A stretch of 64,000 nucleotides of DNA from Gonium pectorale. Lineage: Eukaryota; Chlorophyta; Chlorophyceae; Chlamydomonadales; Volvocaceae. Of the stretch, positions 11,636 through 23,800 are shown one piece after another; position 1 is the stretch's first letter; the number at the start of each line of letters is the position of its first letter. The position numbers were made by a program, and so were the translations under genes. The notes below the pieces were generated by a model. That model did no database searches, was not told the origin of the DNA, and saw only the letters and a program-made list of their open reading frames with translations. The stretch is from positions 2,191,127 through 2,255,126 of the forward strand of contig LSYV01000016.1 of the NCBI GenBank assembly GCA_001584585.1. The letters run 5' to 3'.

Positions 11636-12003
11636 CGACAGACCCAGCAGCGGGTGGTAGGCGCTCTGCGCGGCCCCCGCAACAGCGTGCATTAGGCGTG
11701 CTGAACGACTAGACTTGCCATCTGAGCCAGAAAACAGCCAGTAATTCACCACTGGACATAGTGTTGCCGAATCCGGGCCGGCCAGGGCGATCGAGGACGT
11801 TCAGGCTCGGAAAACGGCCGCAATGGCGCGGGGGCGCGAGGACGGGGGGTCGACTCGACGCCCGGACCAGCTCGCGCCATAAAACTTTGCTAGCGCAAAT
11901 CGCCTTTACACTTAGACACAGTTTATGCCCCCGAAGCAGCGAAACGCGGTGGTCAGCCCAAATTTGGCTCCGGAACCAGGGAGTGACCCAGCTCTCTGCT
12001 CTG
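11455..12003. mobile_element. non-autonomous DNA transposon (8-bp TSD, 88-bp perfect TIRs; hAT-like)
   Basis: The left arm 11455-11542 is the exact reverse complement of the right arm 11916-12003 (88 of 88 bases). The termini read CAGAGCAGAGAG inward. The element is flanked by a perfect 8-bp direct repeat GGCCTCAC at 11447-11454 and 12004-12011. An 8-bp target duplication with CAG-type termini is typical of hAT elements, although 88 bp is long for hAT arms, so P-like or other 8-bp-TSD families remain possible. The 373-bp interior encodes no transposase that I can see. Each arm carries the same inward-to-outward open frame beginning M-P-P-K-Q-R-N, so the arms may derive from the 5' coding end of a parent element. 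Perfect arms imply recent insertion. Confidence 0.85.
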
Positions 12004-12255
12004 GGCCTCACCGTAGGCACTGGCCTGTTGGTAGGTCAGTATAGGTCCCTGTAATGCATGACACACTATGCTATAATTCGGTTTGCCGTCCACGGCCATC
12101 AAGTCGCGATGTGTCAGACGGACATGTCCGACTGACCTACATGCCGACCAGGAATCCTAACCGGAGCCAGCGACTACATGGCATAGCGCATTGCATGGAC
12201 AACCCAATCGTACTCCATTGTGAAGTGTCGCCTGGTTCGGTGGTGCTGCAGCGAG

Positions 12256-12299
12256 CGCGGGGTTTCGCCCCGCGGCTTCGCTCGCCAAGCGAAGCCGCG
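12256..12299. repeat. two overlapping perfect hairpins
   Basis: Hairpin 1 pairs CGCGGGG (12256-12262) with CCCCGCG (12268-12274) around a 5-base loop. Hairpin 2 pairs 12 bases, CGCGGCTTCGCT (12271-12282), with 12288-12299 around a 5-base loop. They share bases 12271-12274, so only one can form at a time. They lie about 260 bp upstream of the second REJ gene start. Confidence 0.75.
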
Positions 12300-12555
12300 A
12301 TGTGCGATGTTCCTGCGAACATACAGTGTACGGAAACACTGGCAGGCTCTCAGTATGCTGCAGCCGCGGAAGCTGAGCCGACGTACGGCGCGACACACGT
12401 ACGGGCGCAACGGGCCTCTGTATTTTAACGAGCATACGCACAAGGCACATTCAATCCAAATCAATTAAAATACGCTCTTAACTATCTACACTTAGCTCGC
12501 TTATCGCCTTGTGACTGACGACATCAGTAAACCTTTCGGTTCTTATACGCCTGCA

Positions 12556-14982
12556 ATGGCAAAGCGCGTTGCAACCATCTTTGTTATTCTCGTGGCGTTC
12601 CAAGGTAAGCAGTGTCGGCTGCGACTGGTCGGCTGCTGCAGCACAGCGATGTTGAGCTGAAGCGCAGCTGACCGACGGATCTGTCTCTGAGCTGCAGGTT
12701 GCCTAGCAGCGCGAAATTTGGACGCGGGAAGGCTTATGCGCTCAGCCGACGCTGCAGCCGATGCGCGCATGCTCAAGAGCCTCAATGACCACGCCAAGGA
12801 GCCCGAGTCGACTCCTGACTTCTTCAAGGTCGTAGAAGTTGACAAAGGCCAACGCAACGAGCATGGTCCCAAGTCCAGTCCTCCGGCCTACTCTCCTGCT
12901 GTCTACGGCGACGATGAGCATGCCGCGCCAAGCTACCCGCCTCCCGCCTACGGCACTTCCAGTCCTCCGCCCACGAGCAGCCCCGCCCCCGAGACCGCTC
13001 CAATCTGCAACCGCTCCATCGGCTGCATTCAGGTCAACGCCACCAGTGGCGCGGTCCTGGACGCCTTCCGTGTTATTGCCCCCGGCTGGGAAAGCGCGAT
13101 GCGCAACTTCCCCTCCCTCCTGTTTGAGTTTGGCGTCATCTCGGCGCTTGGCCCCAACGTCGCGTCCGCCTACCAAGTCCGCCAGCCCTGGTCGCCAGCC
13201 CCCGACGCCGTCATCGTGGGGCTGCCCGTTGGCCACACGCTCATCTTCGCCTGCGCCCGCTCCGCCAACTTCAATGGCAAGGCTGTCGGTCCGCGGTCCT
13301 GCGCCTTTACGTTTGTCGACGTGGCCGCACAGGTGAGGCGTTTTGAGTTCTTTGCCCTTCTTGGAAGAATTACGCAAACGATCATATTCAAATTTGTCTG
13401 TGTGAGCGTGCACTTTGTTTGGACACTCTCTAACCCGGTACTGGCCCCGCCTCCCGCCCTCCGCAGGCGTCCGAGCAGCAGGTCGCTGAGCAGCTGTCGG
13501 ACATGGAGACCCTCGCCAAGCAGCCCAAGCCCGCAGACCCGGCCGCCGCGCGCGACAAAGCCCAGAGCATGGCCAACCGCCTCAAGGTCGTTGCCTCGGT
13601 CGTCAACGGCAACGGCAACGGAGCCGCCGTCAAGTCCCTGGCGTCCGGCCTCATAAGTGATCTCCTGAACGCCTCCGTCTCGGCCAACGACACGGCCTCC
13701 GCGTCGGTCGCCTCCGTGCTGTCTGTGTTTGACAGCGTCGGCGCGCTCTGGTCCATGGCCGATGCCAACGGCCGCGCTGCGGCTGTCAAGGGCGTCAGCG
13801 CCTTTTCCAAGAAGCTTGCCTTGCAGCCCCTGGCCGCGGCCGACGCGCAGCCCGTCATCGCCTTCTTCTCCCAAATGCTCGAAGGCGCAGCGGACATTGT
13901 GTCCGCTTCCGCCGGCAACAGCACCTCGGGCGACGCCGTCGCGGCGGCGAAGAAGGAGGTGGCTCGCAGCCTGCTTGCTGCCGTAACCGAGGCCGCCGCC
14001 GCGCTAACACAAGGCCTGCTCAACGCCGCGCCGAGCGACGGGAGCGCTGTGCTGCTGGTCACCGCCCGCCTCTCGGCCGCCGTCCAACGCACCACCGCTA
14101 CCCTGATATCCGCCGGCGTCAGCGTGGCGTTGGCCGCGCCGCCGTCCGCCCCAGCTGCCCGTCGCCAACTCCTGGCTTCGGCGCCGTCGGTCAGCGTCTC
14201 GCTCAGCCCCTCCGTCGGCTCGCTCTGCGCCGCTGACACGGTTTGCTCCGCCGCCGGCCTGGGCCTCACCATCACCGTCACCTCGGACACCTCCCTGCTC
14301 GCCACGGCCCTCGGCGGCAGCCTCGCGCCACTGGCGGCGACCCAGCTGGATTATAAGGTCGGCGGCAGCGTGCAAGTCATCTCGCCAGTTGTCCGCGTCG
14401 CGGCTCCCGGCCTGCCCGCCAACGCCCTGGGCCTGGCGAGCCTCGTGGTGCTGGACATGCCCATCGACTCGGCGGCGGTCAACGCCTCGGCCAAGCGTCT
14501 GCTCGTCCGCCTTCAGGTATGTGCGGGGATGGCGGCTGACGTTGAGGAAGCAAGGTTGCGCCGGCAAAGCACCTGAACATCTTGCGTTTGTTGTGCGTAG
14601 CTGTTTATGCTGTTCACGCCCACAGCTACACAGCTCAATGCCGCCCTTGCCCACATGCGCTCCTCCGCAGGACTTTGGCGCCGCTCCCACCGACTCTTTC
14701 TCCGCTGTCACCAACGTCACCTCCGTCACCCGGACGCTCAACTCGGCTTCAAGCAGCGCCATCGACGTTGTTTCTGGCTACAGCTCCGAGCTCGGCGACT
14801 TTGTTGTGGTTCAGTACTCTACAACGGCCGTCCCGACCGCTGGTGGCGACAGCAGCAGCCCGTCGCCGTCGCCGTCCCCTCTTGCGACGCCCGGCGCAGC
14901 GGGCTTGGCGCGCCTCCCGTCGGCGCTCCTGACGGCAGCGATGGCTGGCGTCTCCGCCTTGCTCCTGTCGCTGATGCTGTAG
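12556..14982 (+). CDS. secreted REJ-domain (polycystin-like) surface protein
   Basis: Four exons: 12556-12604, 12698-13332, 13467-14516, 14671-14982; phases 1, 0, 0; 681 residues. Exon 1 is a signal peptide (M-A-K-R-V-A-T-I-F then hydrophobic), with probable cleavage after the Cys-Leu-Ala at residues 18-20. A short Pro/Tyr/Ser-rich stalk (about residues 65-105) precedes a REJ-type module with A-F-R-V-I-A-P-G-W, an F-P-S-L-L-F-E-F-G strand and an LPVG turn. A long Ala/Ser/Val helical REJ-like region follows, with the L-C-A-A-D segment near residue 480. The C-terminus is Ser/Pro-rich and ends in a hydrophobic tail with no cytoplasmic part, consistent with membrane or GPI anchoring. Domain order, all three intron positions and all phases match the gene at 607-3219, so the pair are paralogues. 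An extracellular adhesion or wall role is inference from the family. Confidence 0.9.
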
Positions 14983-17812
14983 AGTCGTGCATACGGAAAT
15001 CCTGGCTGATCATGTACATACGCTTCTGGCTTGCATTCATCATTGGAGACAGGTGAAAAGGGCTGTGGAGGTACAGAACGAGTGAGCGTATGCTGAACCG
15101 TGGTGCACTCTTTCTGTGCGTGTTTGCTGCGTCGGCTTTGTGCGTATTCTGAACTGCATTCCAGGAGCAATGCAGCAATAAGAGGCGCTCCTTAGCATCG
15201 GCTCCCATTTTTGTGATGACATCTTTCTAAGCTGCTGTTTAGTGTTTACCGATGCTGCTGGTTTCATGGGCTTGCGGTGTGCCCCGCATGTCATACTATT
15301 ATTCATCCTGACGCGTGAAAGTGTGTGATTGCAGTGTTTCCATTTTTGTGAACGCTTGGTGAGCGGTATACCTTGACCTGTTGGAGGAGCACAGACGGCT
15401 TGGATCCCGCGTGTACATGCTGTGTGAAAAGGCAGCCCTGTATCAAGGGCTGAATTCATCCGGATCTGATTCATTGGAAGGTATACAGCGTATTAACGGT
15501 GTGAGATGACTGGATTGAGCGGTGCCACTAATCGTGGTTGCAGGCCAGCAAGAATGCGGGATATGGCGGGATGGCCGCAAGCAAGCTTCCTCCTGTCTTT
15601 GTAACCCGGCTGTTGCCCACTTCCCGCGCCACTCGCCCAGATCGTTAACAGCATGTCCTCACAGCGTGCATGAACTGGACACGAAGTGCAGGCACGTGGC
15701 ATACCGTATGAGAATCACGGAAGGGCTGCATGTCCCTACCGTGGTCTGCGCCCTTTCTCGCCTCTTGACCTGTAACCTTTCCACAGAAAAGAAAACCGCA
15801 GTCCGAATGTTGGCCGCCGGTTGGTCACGGGTTTCAAGCACTATGTGTGACGAAGTGTGGCCTAAGCAATCCCGATGCCGGGGCGCCCACGCCGTTTCCT
15901 GCTTCCTTCAAGCGTGGACTTGATGCAGTGCTTAAGAGTCCCTGCAGGGTGTTTCTGCGACATCCAAAGCACATTGCGTCTGGAGGTCCACCTTGCGCCG
16001 TGCATTGCGCCGTGCTTTGCTTCACTGGCATGGGCCCACCTCACCAATACGGTAGGCGTTTTCCGGATCTGCAGCCCCTAAGCAGCGCCCGCAAGCCCCG
16101 TGACAGCATCGGTCGACCTGCCAGTCCCAATCCTTCGTCTTAATGAGACGCGCGGTACCATCGGTGGAATGGGATCCTACGAAGGCAGAAGCGTGCAACG
16201 GCGGTGCCTGGCGCCCGCCTCCGAAGACCGAGGGGTGCAGACCGACGGCGACAGTTGGTGCGTTGTGGAACTCGGATGGCCCGGGCTGGGATGGTGCCAG
16301 GTGTACTGGCGGCCGCAGCATTCAGAGCCAAGTCGCGGCGGCGGGAATCGGGCAAAGGCCATCAGGGCATAGCACGCCGCCAGCGCAGCCGCGCGTGACA
16401 GCGTTCGAAGTAGCGGGCGCGGGCTGCTGTTGGGCTGCACTTCAGGCTGATGAAGAGGCGGCCCCTGCAGATGGGTTGTTGGTTTGGAGCGCAGCTGCAG
16501 CAACGGAGACAAGAACTTCAGTGCTCCATCACGTGTACCACCAGAGCACCCTTGACAAATGTGACACACATGTGAGGCCACAGGAAGACCCACCCCTACT
16601 CACCAAAACGTGGGCACATTCCTTGGCACACTCGAAGACTCTATGCCTGACGACGCATACGCGTGACCTTCGGGTCCGGGTCGGCACGGAGAGCCATACA
16701 GCCGTTCTTCCTCGAGGAACTCTTCTTGGGCGCGCTGTTGCCCATCAGGGCGACGACGACCTGGAGCTGCTAATTTGTACTGCCTACAAGCAGCCATTAC
16801 TGAAACGATTTACTATGAGGGCGCCCTCGTGCAGGTACATATGTCTTGTTGGATAGTGCCGGCGTGATAGGCGATTTAGATACTGATGGCTGGGGATTGG
16901 ACAAAGAGGCGTTACGTGTCCCCAAACGATTTGCAAAAATGCGCGGGACGACCGCAAGGAGTGATCGTCCTTGTAACCCATCCAGATGTTGCCTATCCCA
17001 GGCTTCGCTCGTCCAGACCAGATAGGCAGACGCAATGTGCACATAGGATTCTACGAAAATAGACACGAAGCACGCGAATTGAAGTTGATAAACTTCACAT
17101 TATTAGATGCACTCGCAGTCCATGTCAACCGGATTAGCAGCCCACGCGCTTTCGGCGTCACACGTGACGGAGTGTGCCCTGTGCCGGAAGGAATGGCCCT
17201 GTTCCAGCACATGACAGCACCATATCCCTTGTATGATTGTCGTGTTTCAGGATACGTCAACGAAAGAATAGGTAGTAGTGCATAAGGACAAGGTCCTTAG
17301 TCTCATGGGAGCTGCTTAACAGCGGCTGTCCAGTTGCCCTCGGCAAAGCAGCTGACGACAAACCGAACTTCCCGGTAGCATTAAACCGACAGTAAAAAAA
17401 ATCAGCATGGACTACACTCTAGACCCTACTTGGCTACAGTTCTACACGATACCGCACTATGTACAGGGACTGTACCTGGAAAGCGTACACAAAGGGGCAC
17501 GACCTGCAAAGCAAGCCTACTGAACGGGAGCTGCAGTCTTGCCAGCTAAAAGGTACCAATACTAGGAAGGCCGCTACAGCCCGAGAACCAAGTTCAAGTC
17601 CGCGAAGGGACTGGCCAGGGCATAAGGCACTGCCTCTCGTGATGTTGCCGCCATACGTGGACACGCGTACCCCTCCGGGAGACTCTGTGCGCCCTCATTC
17701 CTGCGCTGAGCTGGCTCCGGCGCCGGTACGCCGCCAGACGCGCAAGCCGCGCCAGCGCCCGCTCCCAGCGCTTCTGGTCCGCAGTTTCCTGTCGGGGTGC
17801 ACGGGCCGTCAC
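14983..17812. other. intergenic between convergent genes
   Basis: About 2.8 kb holding the 3' regions of the plus-strand REJ gene and the minus-strand kinase gene. Overlapping open frames on both strands around 15850-16860 (for example 16143-16856 +, 237 codons) show no recognisable domain. A short minus-strand frame ending at a GTGAGT donor near 16600 could be an unrecognised exon. I do not call a gene. Confidence 0.45.
15600..15604 (+). terminator. possible TGTAA poly(A) signal for the REJ gene at 12556-14982
   Basis: This is the first plus-strand TGTAA after the stop at 14982, about 620 bases downstream. It is the algal consensus, and the distance is long but acceptable for this group. 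Confidence 0.4.
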
Positions 17813-20800
17813 TCAACAATGGGCTCCCAGTCCCGCACCCAGGACACCAGCAAGGTCGCCTGGAGTAAAACTGGTACGGCACGGCGGGAGCGGGACTAGA
17901 GGCCAGACGAAGGCCTTGAGCCCCGGGCAGAAGGGGCCCTGGGAGTGGGGAGTGTGCTCACCGTTGCCGCTGGGGGGAGATGCGCGGCCGCTGCAGCCAT
18001 ACGCGTGTACCGGCCCGGAAGCCGCTGAGCTTATCGCCTTGCTGCCCGCGTCCCGGCCCGCCTTTTCAGATACGATGTAGCCGGGTCCGGTGGGGACGGG
18101 AAGGCCACTGCCGCTTGTCCTAGGAAGGTCAGTGAGCGACGCCTCTGCCGTCCACTGGAAGGCGTCAGCGAACGGGTTCGGCAACGACGACTCCTGCGCG
18201 GTCGGCTCTGGCGATGGAGGGGTCACAAGCAACACCCGGCGCACATGCGCCGTCGCGTGAGGCGATGGCGCACTGTCGCCGCTTGCTCCACCCTTGCGCT
18301 GCTCGTCGTTGTCATTTCCTCGCACGCCGAGCGATCGACGCCAGAACGACTGCGCAACGGCTGCTTCAGTGCTGTCGCCTGCCGCTTCCGCTGCTTCTCC
18401 GACAACCCTGCATTGCGCCGGCCCGGCAGATCCGGTCCCAGGTGCAGATGGCTCGCGGTCTCCGCTTCCACTCGGGACATGAGCACGCGAAGGCTGATCG
18501 ACGCCGCCGCACGCCGACACACACCCTGGCTGGGGCTGCAACAGGCTTGTCCCATCGGAGCCCAGGGCGGGCCCCGAGTTGAGCGCGCCGGCCTTGAGGA
18601 TCGACGGGCTCCGCGGGGCAGCACGGCCGCTGCAGGACCTATCAGCCCCCAGCAAACAGCTGACAGGACTGGTGCTTGTGGCCGGGAGCGGCGGCTGGGG
18701 CCCTGGCGATTGACCCGTGGGTCGGTCGGCGACGCCTGGTTGCGGCGCAGCAGCAGCTGACATGCTGCACGCGTCAGCGGCCTTCAGGGAGTCCAGCTGC
18801 TCTGCCACCACATCAAAGGTGGGTCTGCGGTTGTGATTGACAGCGTGGGCTGTGAGCAAGGTAAACAAAGAGTTGCTGTGTCTACCCGCTCGGCCTTGGC
18901 GGATGGACATGGACCCCAAAGCGATCAACCCAACACAACCGAGCCGGCAGTCAGTCTCTCCTTCCTTGAACGCGGGGCCCCACCTGGCGCCTGGGTCGGA
19001 GTGCCAACAGCGGCGCATGAGCGCCACGTATCCGTCCTGGTCCGCGGTGGCGGGCACATGCGGCAGCTGCGCCCGGGGCGGCACAACTGGCCGGAACTCC
19101 GGGTCCAGAGCCAGCAGCAGGACCACCTGGAGACAGTCCCGAGATGTAGGGTAGTTGAGGCGAGAGTCGCGGAAACTAAGCACGGGGCGAATGGCATTGC
19201 GGTGTTCTAAAGGCTACCGTACAAGGCAGGCCTTGAATCCGCTCCAGTGGAAGGGGCCGTCTGAGCCGCCCCACGGCCGTACCTTCGCGGGCTCGTACTC
19301 CTCGTAGGGCGTCTGCCACGTCAGCATCTCCCACATCAGCACTCCAAAGCTGTAGACGTCGCAGCTGAGGGTCAGCCGTCCGAACTGCAAAGGCCACAGC
19401 CATGCACGCACCGTTGCACAATGAGTACGGCGCGGCAAGGGTAGCCGTCGGCGACGCCAACACACAAGACGCGCCGCAGCCAGGAGCACAACGTACTGTC
19501 CATTGGCCATGATGCCCGCCGCCGGGGAAGCCGCCTGAGCCTGAGCCAGCCCCAAGTGTGGTGCCCCCTCGTCGGTGGTAGCTGCCCCATCATCGCACCT
19601 GCAATGCCTCGGGCGCCATCCAGCGCGGGTTGGGGTCCTTGCCGGTGCTGGCGCTGCCGCGCCCCCCGTCGCCTGCACGCAACATCGATGCGCACAGCGG
19701 AACGTCATGCAGCAGTAACGCCATGGTATTCAAAGTCGCACTGGCAATGCTACAAGGGCAGCAACACCCCCTTGCCCCCGTACAGTACCACAATGCACAG
19801 TACGCCGCGCAGTGCCACCGTTGCGCACCTAGCAGCCTGGCAAAGCCAAAATCCCCGATCTTGACCCGGGAGTCCTGCTCCACAAACACGTTGGGCGAGC
19901 GAAGGTCCCCGTGTAGGTAGTTCTGGCTGTGCAGGTAGCTCATGCCGGCTGCAATGTCGTGCAGCATGGACAGCCGGCTGTGCCAGCTCAGCGCGGTTGT
20001 AGCCAGGGGATCCCCCACGGCCGCCTGCGAGGCAGAGGCAAGGGATCGGGAGTATTCTCTGGGACGGGCCAGCAGGGCATAGCGCATCGTCAGAGAGCAC
20101 CGCTGTTCGTGACCTGGGAAGCGACTAAGGCAGTTAGCCAGAGGCTAGCGAAAATGCGCGTTAGGGTGAACGTACACGAGCCCCCTCGCGAACCGACCTT
20201 GAGGAGGAGCTCGTGCAGGTTGCCCCGCGGGTAGTACTCGGTGACGATGAGGGGCGGCTCGAGGCACAGGCCTGACGATGAGGGACGCAGTTGACGCAAG
20301 GAAACCGGTTTACAACCACGACGACTCGCGGGTCACGACCACGGATTCGGAACCCCAGTACACAGTCTTTCAGGATTGGTGCATCATACATCATACATAC
20401 TGTAGGCCGTTTCTCTTTACGAGCTCAGCGCTGCGAGGCATGCACTCGCGTGTAGACCACGGTCCTCAACATCGAGAACTTTGCGGCACACAAACGTTCC
20501 TACTCACCAACGAAGCGGACGATGTTTGGGTGCTGGGACAGCTGCGCCAGTGCGCGCACTTCCTTGATGATCGCCGCCACATCGGCATCCCAGGAGCAGG
20601 CTTCGCTGCCCGCCGCCTGGGCCGCTCCGAAGCCGGGCTGGACCGCTCCGAAACCCTGTGTGGCGCCCTGCGTGCATGAGCCAAGCGGATAGGCAGAGGC
20701 CACGGTGGACTGCGTCGCGGGAAGGAAGCGCTGCTCGTCCGTCGTGGTGGAGACCTTGGTAGGCGTCGCGGAGACGGAGGCTGAGTCGGTCCGGATGCCC

Positions 20801-23800
20801 AGGGACAGGCCGGGCAGGCTGGGCTGCTGCTGGGAGCTGTGCGGTAGCGTTGCGGCGAGTGACTGCAGCTGGCACGTCGGTGCCCCGCTTGAAACAGCTC
20901 CATAGGTGCCAGCGGCCGTGACGTATCCTCCCACTGAGCCGCTGCGACCGAGCTGCGCCCTGCAATGACAAAGCGAGGCGAGGCGCTAAGTTCAGGAGCT
21001 GATAAGGAGCTGCGGGCATGCGAGGGTGAGTGCGAGCTGTTAGAACTAGGGTAGCATGAGCCTTTCCATGGACCCGCCCAGGCAAGGCATCCCGAGCAGG
21101 GCATCTCGTGCTGGACGCAACCCGGGTTGCAGATGCCGTACACGGATCTGGGTCGCGCGTGAGCACTTGCGACGAGCTTACCTCAGTATGCCTGTCAGCT
21201 TGGCGAAGGTAGGGGCCGACGGGAAGATCTCCTTGACAGCCTGCTCGGAGGGCGGCATGACCGGGACGATGTCACCACTTCAGATTTTGTAGCTGAAGGC
21301 CGCCACGCCCCTAAGCGCCTCACTGCCATCAAGCACGCATGACAAGACACATGACAAGACAGTCCCTGGGGAGCCCAACATACCACGTCGATATGCCGCC
21401 AGCGCGCCCGCCACACTCTGCCCTCAGCGCCGCTACCGACTTCCTGCAGCAGCTCGAGATCTCCCCTGTTGGGCAGTAATGGTGTCATGAGTCGAGAGCA
21501 AAGTGAGCACTGAACAGCGAATGGCATTCCGGTTTCGCTGCCCCACGATGTGCTCAGGACCGCTCATTCGAACCGTACTTCAGCGCCAAGGCCACCTTCC
21601 AGCAACTCCCACCCACTCCCGGGTGGGCGTGCGCGACAGCGTGTGAGGCAGACACTAAGCAGCTCAACTCGCGCAACAAACTTGCCACAAGCAACCTCAC
21701 GAACTGCCTCAGGCATGGCTACACGGAACGGCACATCCGGTTCCTTACTTGCGTATAAAGGTGAAGGCGGGGTCGCGCGCGAGGGCACCTCCCGGGCCCG
21801 ACATCAGGGACATCAGCAGCTGCTCGTACGACAGCTGGTCGGCCGCCATCGCTCCGCACGGGTCCCCGCCTCCGCCCCCGATCGAAGCCCGCGTCAGCGC
21901 AACGGGGCTGAAGCACAGCGCCCTCGACGCGTCCCCGCCCCCGGCCCCTCCGACCGAAGCCCGGGAGAGGGCCACCAATCTGGACGCCGACGGCGCGGCC
22001 TGCTGATGGCCGCAGCTTGGCCGCTCGAGGTAGCCAGCTGCGGCTGCGGTCATCGCGTGCGGGAGCTGCTGCAGGTGCAGGCTCGACCGGGAGTGGACGC
22101 ACGGGCTGCAGGGCAACGACCCAGGTCGGGATCCGGGCACCATGCCGCCGCCGCTGCCCCCATTGGCGGCCACGATGGCCCGCGCGGCGGCGATGGCTCG
22201 ACTGGGCGCGGCGCCGGGCGGCGCCGAAGGCAGGTGGGGCATCAGGCGGCCGTGCTGCCCTTGGGAGCTGTGAAAGCGGTCATGTGGGCGGGCAGCAGTC
22301 GCAACGCGTGGAATGCACGCGCGGTGGCTCTATGAAATCGAAGCTGCGAGGCGGGAGTAGGCTACGTGATCGGTTACTTCCAAGCTCTGATTACAAAGGC
22401 ATCAAACGCACATGATGCCCTGGCAAGGGAGGGAGGGACATAATCGCAAGGAAAGCAACACACCTGGACGAGATGCAAACGCCGGGGGCATACGCCCCGC
22501 CCCCGCAGCTCGCAACGCCGCGCATGCTGTAGGCGTACGGTGGCAAACTGGTAGCACCGAAGGGCACTGCCTCCAGGTCAGCCCCGGAACCTCCAAATCG
22601 CGGCGACACAGGGATGTCCACCTGAGTGCGGCGCCGCAGCCTCGCCGCGGGACCCAAAGGGCTGAGACGTTCAGCAAAAATACCCCCGCAGCTATTGGCG
22701 GCGCCGCCGCCGCCGCAGCGCCCCTTCCGGAGCCGCAGCACGCTATTAGCTGGCGAGGCGTTGGCGAGGTGCCCGCTGCCCGCTGCGAACCCCGCTGCGA
22801 CGGCGGCCGCCTTCGTGGCCTGCCGAAAGGGCGTGTCGTTTGAGCAGGTGGCCAGCGGAGTGGAGGCCAGGCTTACAGCACCGTCTGATGTGAGGGAGCC
22901 ACCGCAGCTCCCACGAGTGAATGGAAGGGATGGCTGCGGCCACGTCACGGTGTCGCAGCGATTAGCCTCTGGCAGCACGTCCACGTCCAGGCCCGGCACA
23001 GCGGCAGGCGAGTCACATCGAGACCGCACGGGCGGAAGAGCCGCAGCTACAGGCGGCGCTGGCCCCCTCGGAGACCCCTGCTGGATTCCTTGCTCGGGCG
23101 GGGCCAAGGCATCGCGGGCATCCGGCGCCTCGCAGCCACCGGCGCTGCCGCAGTCTCCGAGGGCTACGGAGGCTGCCATGAAGGCGAGGGGCGAGGCCGC
23201 TGCCTCCGTCGCCGCCTCCACGGCTTGCAGCATAATCGCCGGGTATGAGCCTTCTCCGGCTGCGAGCACCGCTGCGCATGACCCCCGAACGGCGGCACTG
23301 ATGCTCTCGCAGGAGCTTTCAGAGCCTTGCGGCAGGTGGTGGAGCCCTGCCGTCGCGTCTCCAAGGCCACGACGGCCGCCCATGGAGCTAGATCGGCCCT
23401 CAATAGCCGCTTCGGAGTGGGCCGCGGCCGCGCGTACGCTCGGCGAGCCCGGGGCAGTGCCAATCGCCACAGTCGGTAGCCGTTCCGGCATCTGCAAGGT
23501 ACGAGAAGAAGCAATGGACGCGGAAGACAGGCATTGTGTTGCGTTAACATTCTGTGCTATCTTACGAGGCAGTCCGGCATTTCGGTGCGGAACATGAAGA
23601 TGCACCCGCCAGCAGCGCGCGGCGGCGCGCAGGCTGCACTCGCTCGCTCCCTCGCTCCGGTGATGCGTGCTTCGCGTATGCGTCCTGCCGCGCAAACGTG
23701 CGGCGAAGACCCAGTGCGGCGCGACTGGTGCGTGCGAGTGCCTTTGCCATCAGGCCACACCTCTGCCGTCGGCAGTTCCAGCAGAAGCACAGATAACTGA

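Larger units (their letters stand above)
10291..12555. other. intergenic, repeat-bearing stretch with an assembly gap
   Basis: No host gene is supported between the membrane-protein stop and the second REJ gene. The region holds a 20-N gap (11129-11148) flanked by a 487-bp duplication, a 549-bp transposon-like element, and two overlapping hairpins near 12256-12299. A 243-codon minus-strand open frame at 10287-11018 has no recognisable domain, and its first codons come from the transposon terminal repeat. Confidence 0.6.

Noticed and set aside
16143..16856. 237-codon plus-strand open frame
   Set aside because: Composition changes along its length, no recognisable motif, and several overlapping frames on the other strand.
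21240..21280. Possible frameshift or stop at the kinase VAVK exon
   Set aside because: An apparent TGA arose from choosing an acceptor too far upstream. The acceptor ending at 21241 gives H-I-D-V-A-V-K-E-I in phase, with no defect.
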